Shown here piece after piece: positions 17,685 to 25,500 of a stretch of DNA of 36,231 bases; positions within the stretch are counted from its first letter, which is position 1, and each line of letters opens with the position of its first letter. The notes under the pieces were generated by a model. The model did not search any database. It saw nothing but the letters and a program-made list of their open reading frames with translations, and was not told where the DNA came from. Source of the DNA: an uncultured Candidatus Pelagibacter sp. (GTDB lineage Bacteria > Pseudomonadota > Alphaproteobacteria > Pelagibacterales > Pelagibacteraceae); contig CAJQRZ010000017.1 of NCBI GenBank assembly GCA_905612435.1, positions 1 to 36,231 of the forward strand, given 5' to 3'. The position numbers and the translations under genes were made by a program.

Positions 17685-19837
17685 TTTTTCTTACCTTTTT
17701 GTGCTCTTGTACCAGGTAAACCCATTGTTGATCTACCCTTTGGATATGTTCTGTTTTCTTGGTTATAGTGTTTTACTTTTGGATTTAAAACAATTTCTAA
17801 TTCAGAAGCCTCTATATTCCTTATTTCGTCCCTTATCTTTGCAGCTTCTTCAAATTCAAGGTTAGTTGCAGAATCCTTCATTCTTTTATTTAATGCTTTT
17901 AAGTGTTTTTTTAAGTTTCCACCAATATTGTCTCCTGTACCTACTTTTAGATAATCTTTTTCATAAACACTTTGTAAAACATCATTAATTTCTTTTTTGA
18001 TAGAGACTGCATCAATATTATGCTTTTTATTATAAGCAACCTGTATTGATCTCCTTCGATCCGTTTCTTGTATTGCTTTTTTAATACTTTTGGTTTCTTT
18101 GTCAGCATAAAGAATCACTCTACCATCAAGATTTCTTGCTGCTCTCCCAATAGTTTGAATTAAGGAGGTCTCAGATCTTAAAAATCCCTCTTTATCAGCA
18201 TCTAAAATTCCAACTAATGCGCACTCTGGAATATCAAGTCCCTCTCTTAAAAGGTTTATTCCAACTAAGACGTCAAATACACCAAGCCTAAGGTCACGCA
18301 TAATTTCTATTCTCTCAAGTGTATCAATGTCAGAATGTAGATATCTAACTCTTATTCCATTTTCGTGAAAGTATTCTGTTAAATCTTCTGCCATTTTTTT
18401 TGTTAAAGTGGTTACTAATATTCTGTAATTTTTATCAATTGTTTTTTTACATTCATACATCAAGTCATCAACTTGATTCTTTGCTGGTTTAATCTCAATA
18501 GGCGGATCAATTAATCCAGTCGGTCTTATAACTTGTTCTACAAATTTACCTTTTACTTGCTCTAGTTCCCAAGGACCGGGTGTTGCGGATACAAAAACTG
18601 TTTGTGTTCTCATGGCATCCCATTCTTCAAATTTTAGAGGTCTATTATCCATACAAGAAGGTAGTCTAAAGCCATATTCTGCAAGATTACTTTTCCTAGA
18701 TCTATCTCCTTTATACATTCCATTTAATTGAGGAACTGTTACGTGGCATTCATCTACAAAAATAAGAGTGTTGTCAGGAAAATATTCAAATAGAGTGGGA
18801 GGTGGTTCTCCTGGTTTTCTTCCTGATAAAAAACGAGAATAGTTTTCAATTCCTGCACAAGATCCTGTTGCTTCAATCATTTCTAAATCAAATTTAACTC
18901 TTTCTTCCAATCTTTGTGCTTCAAGTAATTTATTTTGTTCTTTAAATTTTTTTAAAGTTACTTCTAGTTCTCTTTTAATTTTTATTATTGCTTGCTCGAT
19001 AGTTGGCTTGGGAGTGATGTAGTGACTATTTGCATAAATTTTTATTATATCTAAGTCATTTATTAGATCTCCTGTTAAAGGATCAAACTCTTCAATTTTT
19101 TCTAGTTTGTCACCAAATAAACTTAACCTCCAAGCTCTATCTTCTAAGTGTGATGGAAATATTTCAAGATATTCCCCTCTTGCTCTAAAGGTTCCTCTAT
19201 AGAAGCTTTGATCATTTCTTTTATATTGAAGGGCTACTAATGATTTAATTAACTGCTCTCTATTGTAGTCATAATTTTTTTTTAAACTTAATGTCATTTT
19301 ACTGTATGCCTCAACAGAGCCTAAGCCGTAGATACAAGACACACTTGCAACAATAATTACATCATCTCTCTCTAATAGCGATCTAGTAGCCGAGTGACGC
19401 ATACGATCAATTTGTTCATTAATGGATGCTTCTTTTTCAATATAAGTATCTGATCTCGGAACATAAGCTTCAGGCGTATAATAGTCATAGTAGGAGACAA
19501 AATACTCAACAGCATTATCTGGAAAAAAAGATTTCATTTCGCCATAAAGTTGAGCAGCAAGTGTTTTATTGGGGGCAAGTATTAGGGCCGGTCTATTAGT
19601 TTCCTGAATAACCTTGGCCATTGTAAAAGTTTTTCCAGAACCAGTTACTCCTAGTAAAACTTGGTTTATTTCATTTTTTTTTGTGCCGCTAACTAATTTT
19701 TTTATAGCGTCAGGTTGATCTCCAGCAGGTTTAAAATCTGTTACAAGTTTGAACTTTTTTCCACCTTCCAATTTTTGATGAATTTCTGGATTTTTACTTT
19801 GTATTTCAGTAATTAAATCTTGATAAGTATTTGGCAT
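17666..19837 (-). CDS. uvrB: Excinuclease ABC subunit UvrB
   Basis: UvrB is the damage-verifying helicase-like subunit of excision repair. The 723-residue protein has the Walker A motif [12 protein letters not shown] (about 63-74), the beta-hairpin region [20 protein letters not shown] (about 116-135), a Walker B-type [11 protein letters not shown] in place of the more usual DESH, helicase motifs V and VI including [10 protein letters not shown] and QTIGRAARN, and a C-terminal UVR domain ([17 protein letters not shown]) that contacts UvrC. It begins the train uvrB-SDR-folB-uvrC-pgsA and overlaps the SDR by 19 bases. I see no alphaproteobacterial LexA box in the short upstream spacer. Confidence 0.98.
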   Translation of the reverse strand: MPNTYQDLITEIQSKNPEIHQKLEGGKKFKLVTDFKPAGDQPDAIKKLVSGTKKNEINQVLLGVTGSGKTFTMAKVIQETNRPALILAPNKTLAAQLYGEMKSFFPDNAVEYFVSYYDYYTPEAYVPRSDTYIEKEASINEQIDRMRHSATRSLLERDDVIIVASVSCIYGLGSVEAYSKMTLSLKKNYDYNREQLIKSLVALQYKRNDQSFYRGTFRARGEYLEIFPSHLEDRAWRLSLFGDKLEKIEEFDPLTGDLINDLDIIKIYANSHYITPKPTIEQAIIKIKRELEVTLKKFKEQNKLLEAQRLEERVKFDLEMIEATGSCAGIENYSRFLSGRKPGEPPPTLFEYFPDNTLIFVDECHVTVPQLNGMYKGDRSRKSNLAEYGFRLPSCMDNRPLKFEEWDAMRTQTVFVSATPGPWELEQVKGKFVEQVIRPTGLIDPPIEIKPAKNQVDDLMYECKKTIDKNYRILVTTLTKKMAEDLTEYFHENGIRVRYLHSDIDTLERIEIMRDLRLGVFDVLVGINLLREGLDIPECALVGILDADKEGFLRSETSLIQTIGRAARNLDGRVILYADKETKSIKKAIQETDRRRSIQVAYNKKHNIDAVSIKKEINDVLQSVYEKDYLKVGTGDNIGGNLKKHLKALNKRMKDSATNLEFEEAAKIRDEIRNIEASELEIVLNPKVKHYNQENRTYPKGRSTMGLPGTRAQKGKKKWKQTK

Positions 19838-19858
19838 TATCTATAAAACTAGTAGAAT
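19831..19858 (+). promoter_or_regulatory. Putative sigma-70 promoter for the aminotransferase gene
   Basis: TTGGCA (19831-19836) and TAGAAT (19853-19858) are separated by 16 bases and each match the consensus at five of six positions. The predicted start of transcription is only about 8 bases upstream of the ATG at 19873, giving a very short leader. The -35 element lies partly inside the first codons of the divergent uvrB. Confidence 0.3.
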
Positions 19859-19860
19859 AA

Positions 19861-21072
<1,212 letters not shown>

Positions 21073-21075
21073 TTT

Positions 21076-22020
21076 TTAGTGAGATAGAAATTTTTCAGCT
21101 TCAAGTGCAGCCATACAGCCCATTCCTGCAGCAGTAACAGCTTGTCTGAATGTTTTGTCTTTAACATCACCAGCAGCGTAAACTCCAGGGATATTGGTTT
21201 CAGTAGAATCTGGTTTAGTTAATAAATAACCTTCTTTATCCATATTTAATTGATCTTTAAAAAGAGCAGTGGCTGGATCATGACCAATAGCAATGAATAA
21301 GCCATGAACTTTAATTTCATCAACTTTATTTGTTTTAAGATTTTTAACTTTAATAGCTGTAACATTTCTAGGCTCACTATCTCCAATAACTTCTTCAACG
21401 GCACTATCCCAAATTATTTCAATTTTTTTATTCTCCATTAATTTTTTTTGAAGCATTTTTTCAGCTCTTAATGTGTCTCTTCTGTGGATTAATTTTACCT
21501 TTGATGCAAATTTTGTAAGAAACATTGCTTCTTCGACAGCAGCATTTCCGCCACCAACAACAGCAACTTCTTTTTCTTTAAAGAAGAAACCATCACACGT
21601 TGCGCATGCAGAAACTCCAAAGCCTCTAAATTCTTGTTCTGATTTTAAATTCAACCATCTTGCTTGAGCACCCGTTGAAATAATTATGCTATCAGCGGTA
21701 TATTTTTGTCCACTATCACCAATTGCTTCAAATGGAGTTGATTTTAAATTTACTGAAGAGATATGATCTTCAATTAAATCGGTTCCAACAGCCTTTGCTT
21801 GATCTCGCATTTGATCCATTAACCATGGACCTTGAATTACATCTGAAAATCCTGGATAATTTTCTACATCAGTTGTGGCAGTTAATTGTCCACCAGGTTG
21901 AATTCCATAAACTAAAATAGGATTAAGCATTGCTCTGGCTGCATACACAGCCGCAGTATAGCCAGCTGGGCCAGATCCTATTATTAACACTTTTGTGTGT
22001 TTAGTTGGATTTTTATTCAT
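21076..22020 (-). CDS. trxB: Thioredoxin reductase (NADPH)
   Basis: TrxB is a flavoenzyme that passes electrons from NADPH to thioredoxin. The 314-residue protein has the FAD-binding GSGPAG (15-20), the redox-active C139-A-T-C142 in ACATCDGFF, the NADPH-binding VGGGNAAVEEA, HRRDTLRA, and the C-terminal FAD motif GVYAAGDVKDKTFRQAVTAAG. Length and motif order match low-molecular-weight TrxB. It is divergent from the ELM1-like gene across only 21 bases, so the promoters of both must extend into coding sequence. Confidence 0.97.
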   Translation of the reverse strand: MNKNPTKHTKVLIIGSGPAGYTAAVYAARAMLNPILVYGIQPGGQLTATTDVENYPGFSDVIQGPWLMDQMRDQAKAVGTDLIEDHISSVNLKSTPFEAIGDSGQKYTADSIIISTGAQARWLNLKSEQEFRGFGVSACATCDGFFFKEKEVAVVGGGNAAVEEAMFLTKFASKVKLIHRRDTLRAEKMLQKKLMENKKIEIIWDSAVEEVIGDSEPRNVTAIKVKNLKTNKVDEIKVHGLFIAIGHDPATALFKDQLNMDKEGYLLTKPDSTETNIPGVYAAGDVKDKTFRQAVTAAGMGCMAALEAEKFLSH

Positions 22021-22041
22021 GCAGAAGTTATATAAGGATAA

Positions 22042-22995
22042 ATGACAAAATTAAAAGGGTTATTATTAACAGAAGGTATGCACGGCATGGTTAGCCAAGT
22101 TGAAGGGTTGGCGAAGGCTCTAGATTTAGATTTTATACACGAAAAGATTGAACTTAATAATTTTTGGAAATTATTTCCACCCAAAGTAACGCCCATTCAT
22201 GATTTTGTTTTTAAAAATAAGATTAATAGTCAGTTTAATATTGTTATTTCCTGTGGAAGAAAAAGTGTAATTCCATCAATTTATTTAAAGAAGAAACTTA
22301 AAAAAAAAATTATAAATATTCACATTCAAGAACCTAAAGTTTCATTAGATAATTTTGATTTTGTTGTTGTTCCTGAGCACGACGGTCTAAGAGGAGATAA
22401 TGTAATAACAAGCAAGGGTGCGATTCATTATTTAACTAATGAAGAATTAGAAAAAAATGAAAATTATTTAAAACCTAGAATAAACACCCAAAAGAAAATT
22501 GTTACATTGATAATTGGAGGGCCAACCAAGTATTATGATTATAACGATAAAATTGTAGATAGCATTTTTTCAAAGATTGAACAAAATTTTTTAAAAAATA
22601 ATTATCAATTAATCATTATTCCATCCATGAGAACTCCAGAGCATATAATTGAAAAAGCTAGAAATTATTTTAATGATGATCAGATCTTAATCCCTAGTGT
22701 TGATAAAAAAGCCTATCTTTCTTCATTAAAAATATCAGATCATATTATTGTTACTTGCGATTCTACCTCGATGATTTCTGAAGCGGCAATTACAGGAAAG
22801 CCAATTTATGTAGCTCAAATGCCAGCAATTAAAAATAATCAAAGATTTAAAAGTTTTTTTAATTTATTTGAATCTTTAAATATAATAAAAGAATTAAATA
22901 ATTCAGTTGAAAACTGGACTTATACAAAATTAAACGAAACAAATAAAATAGCAGACCAAATAAGAGAAAAAATTAAACAATATGACTTTTCTTAA
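22042..22995 (+). CDS. Mitochondrial-fission ELM1-like family protein (GT-B-like fold)
   Basis: This 317-residue protein matches the DUF1022/ELM1 family, named after a plant protein needed for mitochondrial fission; the bacterial role is unknown. Visible blocks are the N-terminal LLTEGMHGMVSQVEGLAKAL, a SCGRKSVIPSIYLKK segment, IHIQEPKVSLDNFDFVVVPEHDGL, LIIGGPTKYYDY and VTCDSTSMISEAAITGKPIYV. The arrangement, with a C-terminal S-E-A block, resembles nucleotide-sugar GT-B glycosyltransferases. AAGGA just ahead of the ATG is one of the few clear Shine-Dalgarno-like sites here. It overlaps the following oxygenase by 14 bases, so the two are coupled. The biochemical function is not known to me. 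Confidence 0.85.
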   Translation: MTKLKGLLLTEGMHGMVSQVEGLAKALDLDFIHEKIELNNFWKLFPPKVTPIHDFVFKNKINSQFNIVISCGRKSVIPSIYLKKKLKKKIINIHIQEPKVSLDNFDFVVVPEHDGLRGDNVITSKGAIHYLTNEELEKNENYLKPRINTQKKIVTLIIGGPTKYYDYNDKIVDSIFSKIEQNFLKNNYQLIIIPSMRTPEHIIEKARNYFNDDQILIPSVDKKAYLSSLKISDHIIVTCDSTSMISEAAITGKPIYVAQMPAIKNNQRFKSFFNLFESLNIIKELNNSVENWTYTKLNETNKIADQIREKIKQYDFS

Positions 22996-23644
22996 TTCAA
23001 TTTTAAACAATTCAAAGGAACATAATAACCCTTTTAAACATTGGGAACTAAATGAACCTTTATCAAAAGAAGCAATTATCGAAATTATAAAAGCAGACAT
23101 ACCAGATTTAAATGAACTTGATTTAAAATACGATGGAACTAGAGCAATTGATGGTGGTGCACCCGAGTTTAGGGAGGGGATTATGAGCGGTGGCAAAGCA
23201 ATAAAATTTAGATGCTTTATTACAAAAAAAAATAGTACAAAGTTTCCAGCTTTAACTAAGTTGATTAACGAACTTCAATCAAAAGAGACATGTTCGAAAA
23301 TTTCAAGCCTTATAAATAGAGATCTGTCTAATTCCTATGTAAGAGTAGAGGTAATTTGTGATCGAAAAGGATTTTGGCTTAAACCACATTGTGACATTAA
23401 AGAAAAACTAGTCTCATGCTTGTTATTTGTTAATCAATTTAATGAATCTGAAACGCTAGGTACTGATTTTTATAATGAAAAGTTAGAAAAAGTTAAAACT
23501 ATTTTATATAAAAATAACTACGGTTACTTCTTTACTAGTGGTCCTAATACTTGGCATGGAATGGAAAAGAAGGAAATAGTTAAAGAAAGACGTTGTTTAC
23601 AGGTGAATTACGTCTCTTTTCCTACAGATTGGAAAGTGAAGTAG
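22982..23644 (+). CDS. 2-oxoglutarate/Fe(II)-dependent oxygenase-like protein
   Basis: A 220-residue protein whose C-terminal half has the double-stranded beta-helix metal triad of Fe(II)/2-oxoglutarate oxygenases: H136 and D138 in LKPHCDIKEK, and H192 in NTWHGMEKK. An arginine 11-12 residues later (R203/R204) is suited to bind 2-oxoglutarate. The N-terminal 70 residues include an unusual GGAPEFREGIMSGGKAIKFR segment. The substrate is unknown; related small oxygenases hydroxylate proteins, amino acids or secondary metabolites. It overlaps the ELM1-like gene by 14 bases. Its final codons (WKVK-stop) are echoed downstream of the next gene (WKVE-stop). Confidence 0.8.
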   Translation: MTFLNSILNNSKEHNNPFKHWELNEPLSKEAIIEIIKADIPDLNELDLKYDGTRAIDGGAPEFREGIMSGGKAIKFRCFITKKNSTKFPALTKLINELQSKETCSKISSLINRDLSNSYVRVEVICDRKGFWLKPHCDIKEKLVSCLLFVNQFNESETLGTDFYNEKLEKVKTILYKNNYGYFFTSGPNTWHGMEKKEIVKERRCLQVNYVSFPTDWKVK

Positions 23645-23655
23645 CTTTAAATCCA

Positions 23656-23704
23656 GAGAGACTTGTATCTATTGTAAGTCATAGGTGGTAGAAGTCTTTT
23701 TTTT
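23656..23704 (+). terminator. Putative intrinsic terminator after the ELM1/oxygenase pair
   Basis: AGACTT (23659-23664) pairs perfectly with AAGTCT (23692-23697), extendable with G-U pairs, and the right arm runs directly into eight T residues (23697-23704). A small inner stem, CTAT/ATAG, sits in the loop. This is the most terminator-like structure in the window, although the loop is large and the stem AT-rich. Confidence 0.4.
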
Positions 23705-23780
23705 AGATACTGCCAGAGAATTTTTAAACTTCATTACTTAGGCAATAATTTTTTAGAAAACAATTTTTAGAAAGAAAACA

Positions 23781-23809
23781 TCATTTACGCACTTACGTGT
23801 GATTAATGA
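23781..23809 (+). promoter_or_regulatory. Imperfect hairpin immediately upstream of the ATP-grasp gene
   Basis: TCATT (23781-23785) pairs with AATGA (23805-23809), and inside it CGCAC (23788-23792) pairs with GTGTG (23797-23801) around a TTAC loop, with one G-U pair. The structure ends 12 bases before the ATG at 23822. It contains the only GC-rich spot in the 177-base spacer. It could be a leader structure or a protein-binding site; nothing identifies it further. Confidence 0.3.
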
Positions 23810-23821
23810 ATTTGATTTATT

Positions 23822-24877
23822 ATGATTATAAAAGACATAGCTAAACAACAAATACCAGTAATAGGTAATGTTTTACCGTTCAAAAAAAATAATATTATTC
23901 CAATAAAAATTAATAAAACAATAGAAATAGTTATTGTTCCTAACTTGGGAGAAGTAAATTCCCATCAAGATAATGTTGGAATTATATTAGAAGAAAAAAA
24001 AGTTTTAAGAATTTTATCTAAACGATATAAAAACGTGTCAATCACTGAAATTAATTCCGTAGAAGACCTTGAAAAATTAGTTAAAAGAAAACCTGACCTG
24101 GTATTCTCTGGTGTTAAGTACTTCTTTTTTAATAATAAAAATATATGGTTAAATGATTACTTGGAAATGTTTGAAATTCCGTATATCGCATCAAATAAGA
24201 CAGCTCTTGATAATGAGAGTAACAAAAATAGAGCTAAAAAACTTATGCAAAAAGCTAAAATCAAAACAGCAGATTTCTTTATAACTAATCCCGGAGAATA
24301 TTTAGATGAAACATTAATTCCTATAAAGTTTCCTCTTTTTATAAAACCAGTAACAGGCGGGGATAGTAGGGGTGTAGACAAAAATTCAATTGTATTTAAT
24401 TTTGAGAGTTTTGCGGCAAAAGTTCTTGATATCAAGATTAAGCAAAATTCACCTTCATTAGTAGAAACATATTTATCCGGAAAAGAATATAGTGTCGGTA
24501 TTTTTGAAGATAGTATTAATGGGAGTTTAAGGGCTATGCCTATAGAAATTATAGTTAAAAAGAATGTAGATGGTCATTCTATTCTTGATTTTGATGTAAA
24601 AAAAAATGATGAAGAAAAAGTAATTCTTGTTACCGATACTAAGATTTTTAAAAAACTTTCAAAATTAGCAAAAGATTCTTTTAAAGCTTTGGGAGGAAAA
24701 TCTTTAGGTAGAATTGATATTAAAATGAATCATCGTGGTGTTCCTCATTTTATTGAAGCCAATCTTATGCCGGGTCTTCGAAAAGGTTATTTTTATAGAT
24801 CATGTGTGTTAAATCTTGATATGAGTTATGAAGATATGATTTTTAGTATTGCAAACACTGGATTGTCTTCACATTAA
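23822..24877 (+). CDS. D-alanine-D-alanine ligase-like ATP-grasp enzyme
   Basis: A 351-residue ATP-grasp protein with Ddl architecture. The N-terminal domain covers about residues 30-125. IPYIASNKTALDNESNKNRAKKLM contains the equivalent of the Ddl 'GS...A...KdkaK' region, then come PLFIKPVTGGDSRGV (171-185, with K175), LVETYLSGKEYSVGI (213-227), and the metal/phosphate ligands D299, E312 and N314 in RIDI and EANLMPGL. In true Ddl the last block reads EINTxPGMT, so the acceptor pocket differs. No mur or fts genes lie nearby, so cell-wall D-Ala-D-Ala synthesis is unlikely to be its only role. Formation of some other dipeptide or depsipeptide is possible. It is an isolated gene preceded by 177 bases, the longest spacer in the window. 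Confidence 0.82.
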   Translation: MIIKDIAKQQIPVIGNVLPFKKNNIIPIKINKTIEIVIVPNLGEVNSHQDNVGIILEEKKVLRILSKRYKNVSITEINSVEDLEKLVKRKPDLVFSGVKYFFFNNKNIWLNDYLEMFEIPYIASNKTALDNESNKNRAKKLMQKAKIKTADFFITNPGEYLDETLIPIKFPLFIKPVTGGDSRGVDKNSIVFNFESFAAKVLDIKIKQNSPSLVETYLSGKEYSVGIFEDSINGSLRAMPIEIIVKKNVDGHSILDFDVKKNDEEKVILVTDTKIFKKLSKLAKDSFKALGGKSLGRIDIKMNHRGVPHFIEANLMPGLRKGYFYRSCVLNLDMSYEDMIFSIANTGLSSH

Positions 24878-24890
24878 TTTTCACTTCTGC

Positions 24891-24908
24891 CAACTGGAAA
24901 GTGGAGTA
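24891..24908 (+). repeat. Short repeat of the oxygenase 3' end
   Basis: The sequence around 24893-24907 (TGGAAAGTGGAGTA) matches the last bases of the oxygenase gene (TGGAAAGTGAAGTA, from 23631) at 13 of 14 positions. In the matching frame both read W-K-V-(K/E) followed by a stop codon. The copies lie on either side of the ATP-grasp gene. It may be the remnant of a second copy of the oxygenase 3' end left by a recombination event. Confidence 0.35.
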
Positions 24909-24924
24909 AGTATTATCTAATTTA

Positions 24925-25488
24925 TCAATTCCAACTTATTTCAAACATCGCTTCATTTCTTCGAGACATAGGAAGTGTGAATGGTTTATCATAAGTTGCT
25001 CTGATTTCTGGACCAATAATTGAAATGCTTTCATCTAAAAGTATTTTTTCTAAAATTTTTTTATGTTTAATAAAATTTATATCTGAAGCTCTTCCTGAAT
25101 ATTGAATAACAGCATAAAATCCCTCTTTAATATTTACAATCTCAATATCTGATCTTGTTGGATTTGGGATATTATTTTTATTAAATTTTGTTGGAAGAAA
25201 AAATTGCAGTATCATTTTATCTTTTTTCTTGATTTGAGTCACTGGGGCTGTCATTTTAATTTTTTGATTGTTATCATTTTGCCCAGAGATATAACCAAAT
25301 AATTTTCGAAAACTATTATTACCATCCTTACTTATAGTTTGGATAACTACTCGATCAGAATATTTTCTTATCTCATAAATTTCATTTTTTTTTACAACAT
25401 CATATTTTGCTTCATCGTAAGCCATCACTTTAGAATATGAACATATGAATAAAGTGTAAATTAGAATAATTACTAATTTTTTTTTCAT
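24925..25488 (-). CDS. Exported SOUL-family heme-binding protein
   Basis: A 187-residue protein of the SOUL/HBP family. A signal peptide (about residues 1-23, hydrophobic core VIILIYTLFICSY, cut near VMA-YD) directs it to the periplasm or membrane. The mature part begins with YDVVKKNEIYEIRKYSDRVV, the usual 'yevie..g.yeiR.Y' opening, and contains the KMTAPV signature (about residues 82-87) and a C-terminal ATYDKPFTLPMSRRNE block. Animal homologs bind heme or porphyrins; the bacterial role is not established. It lies 12 bases downstream of carB on the same strand at the end of the carA-carB run, though co-function is not implied. Confidence 0.88.
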   Translation of the reverse strand: MKKKLVIILIYTLFICSYSKVMAYDEAKYDVVKKNEIYEIRKYSDRVVIQTISKDGNNSFRKLFGYISGQNDNNQKIKMTAPVTQIKKKDKMILQFFLPTKFNKNNIPNPTRSDIEIVNIKEGFYAVIQYSGRASDINFIKHKKILEKILLDESISIIGPEIRATYDKPFTLPMSRRNEAMFEISWN

Positions 25489-25500
25489 GAGAATTTAAAA

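Noticed and set aside
23645-23821. A tRNA or other standard RNA gene in the longest spacer
   Set aside because: No cloverleaf, no T-loop or anticodon-arm pattern; only two hairpins are visible.
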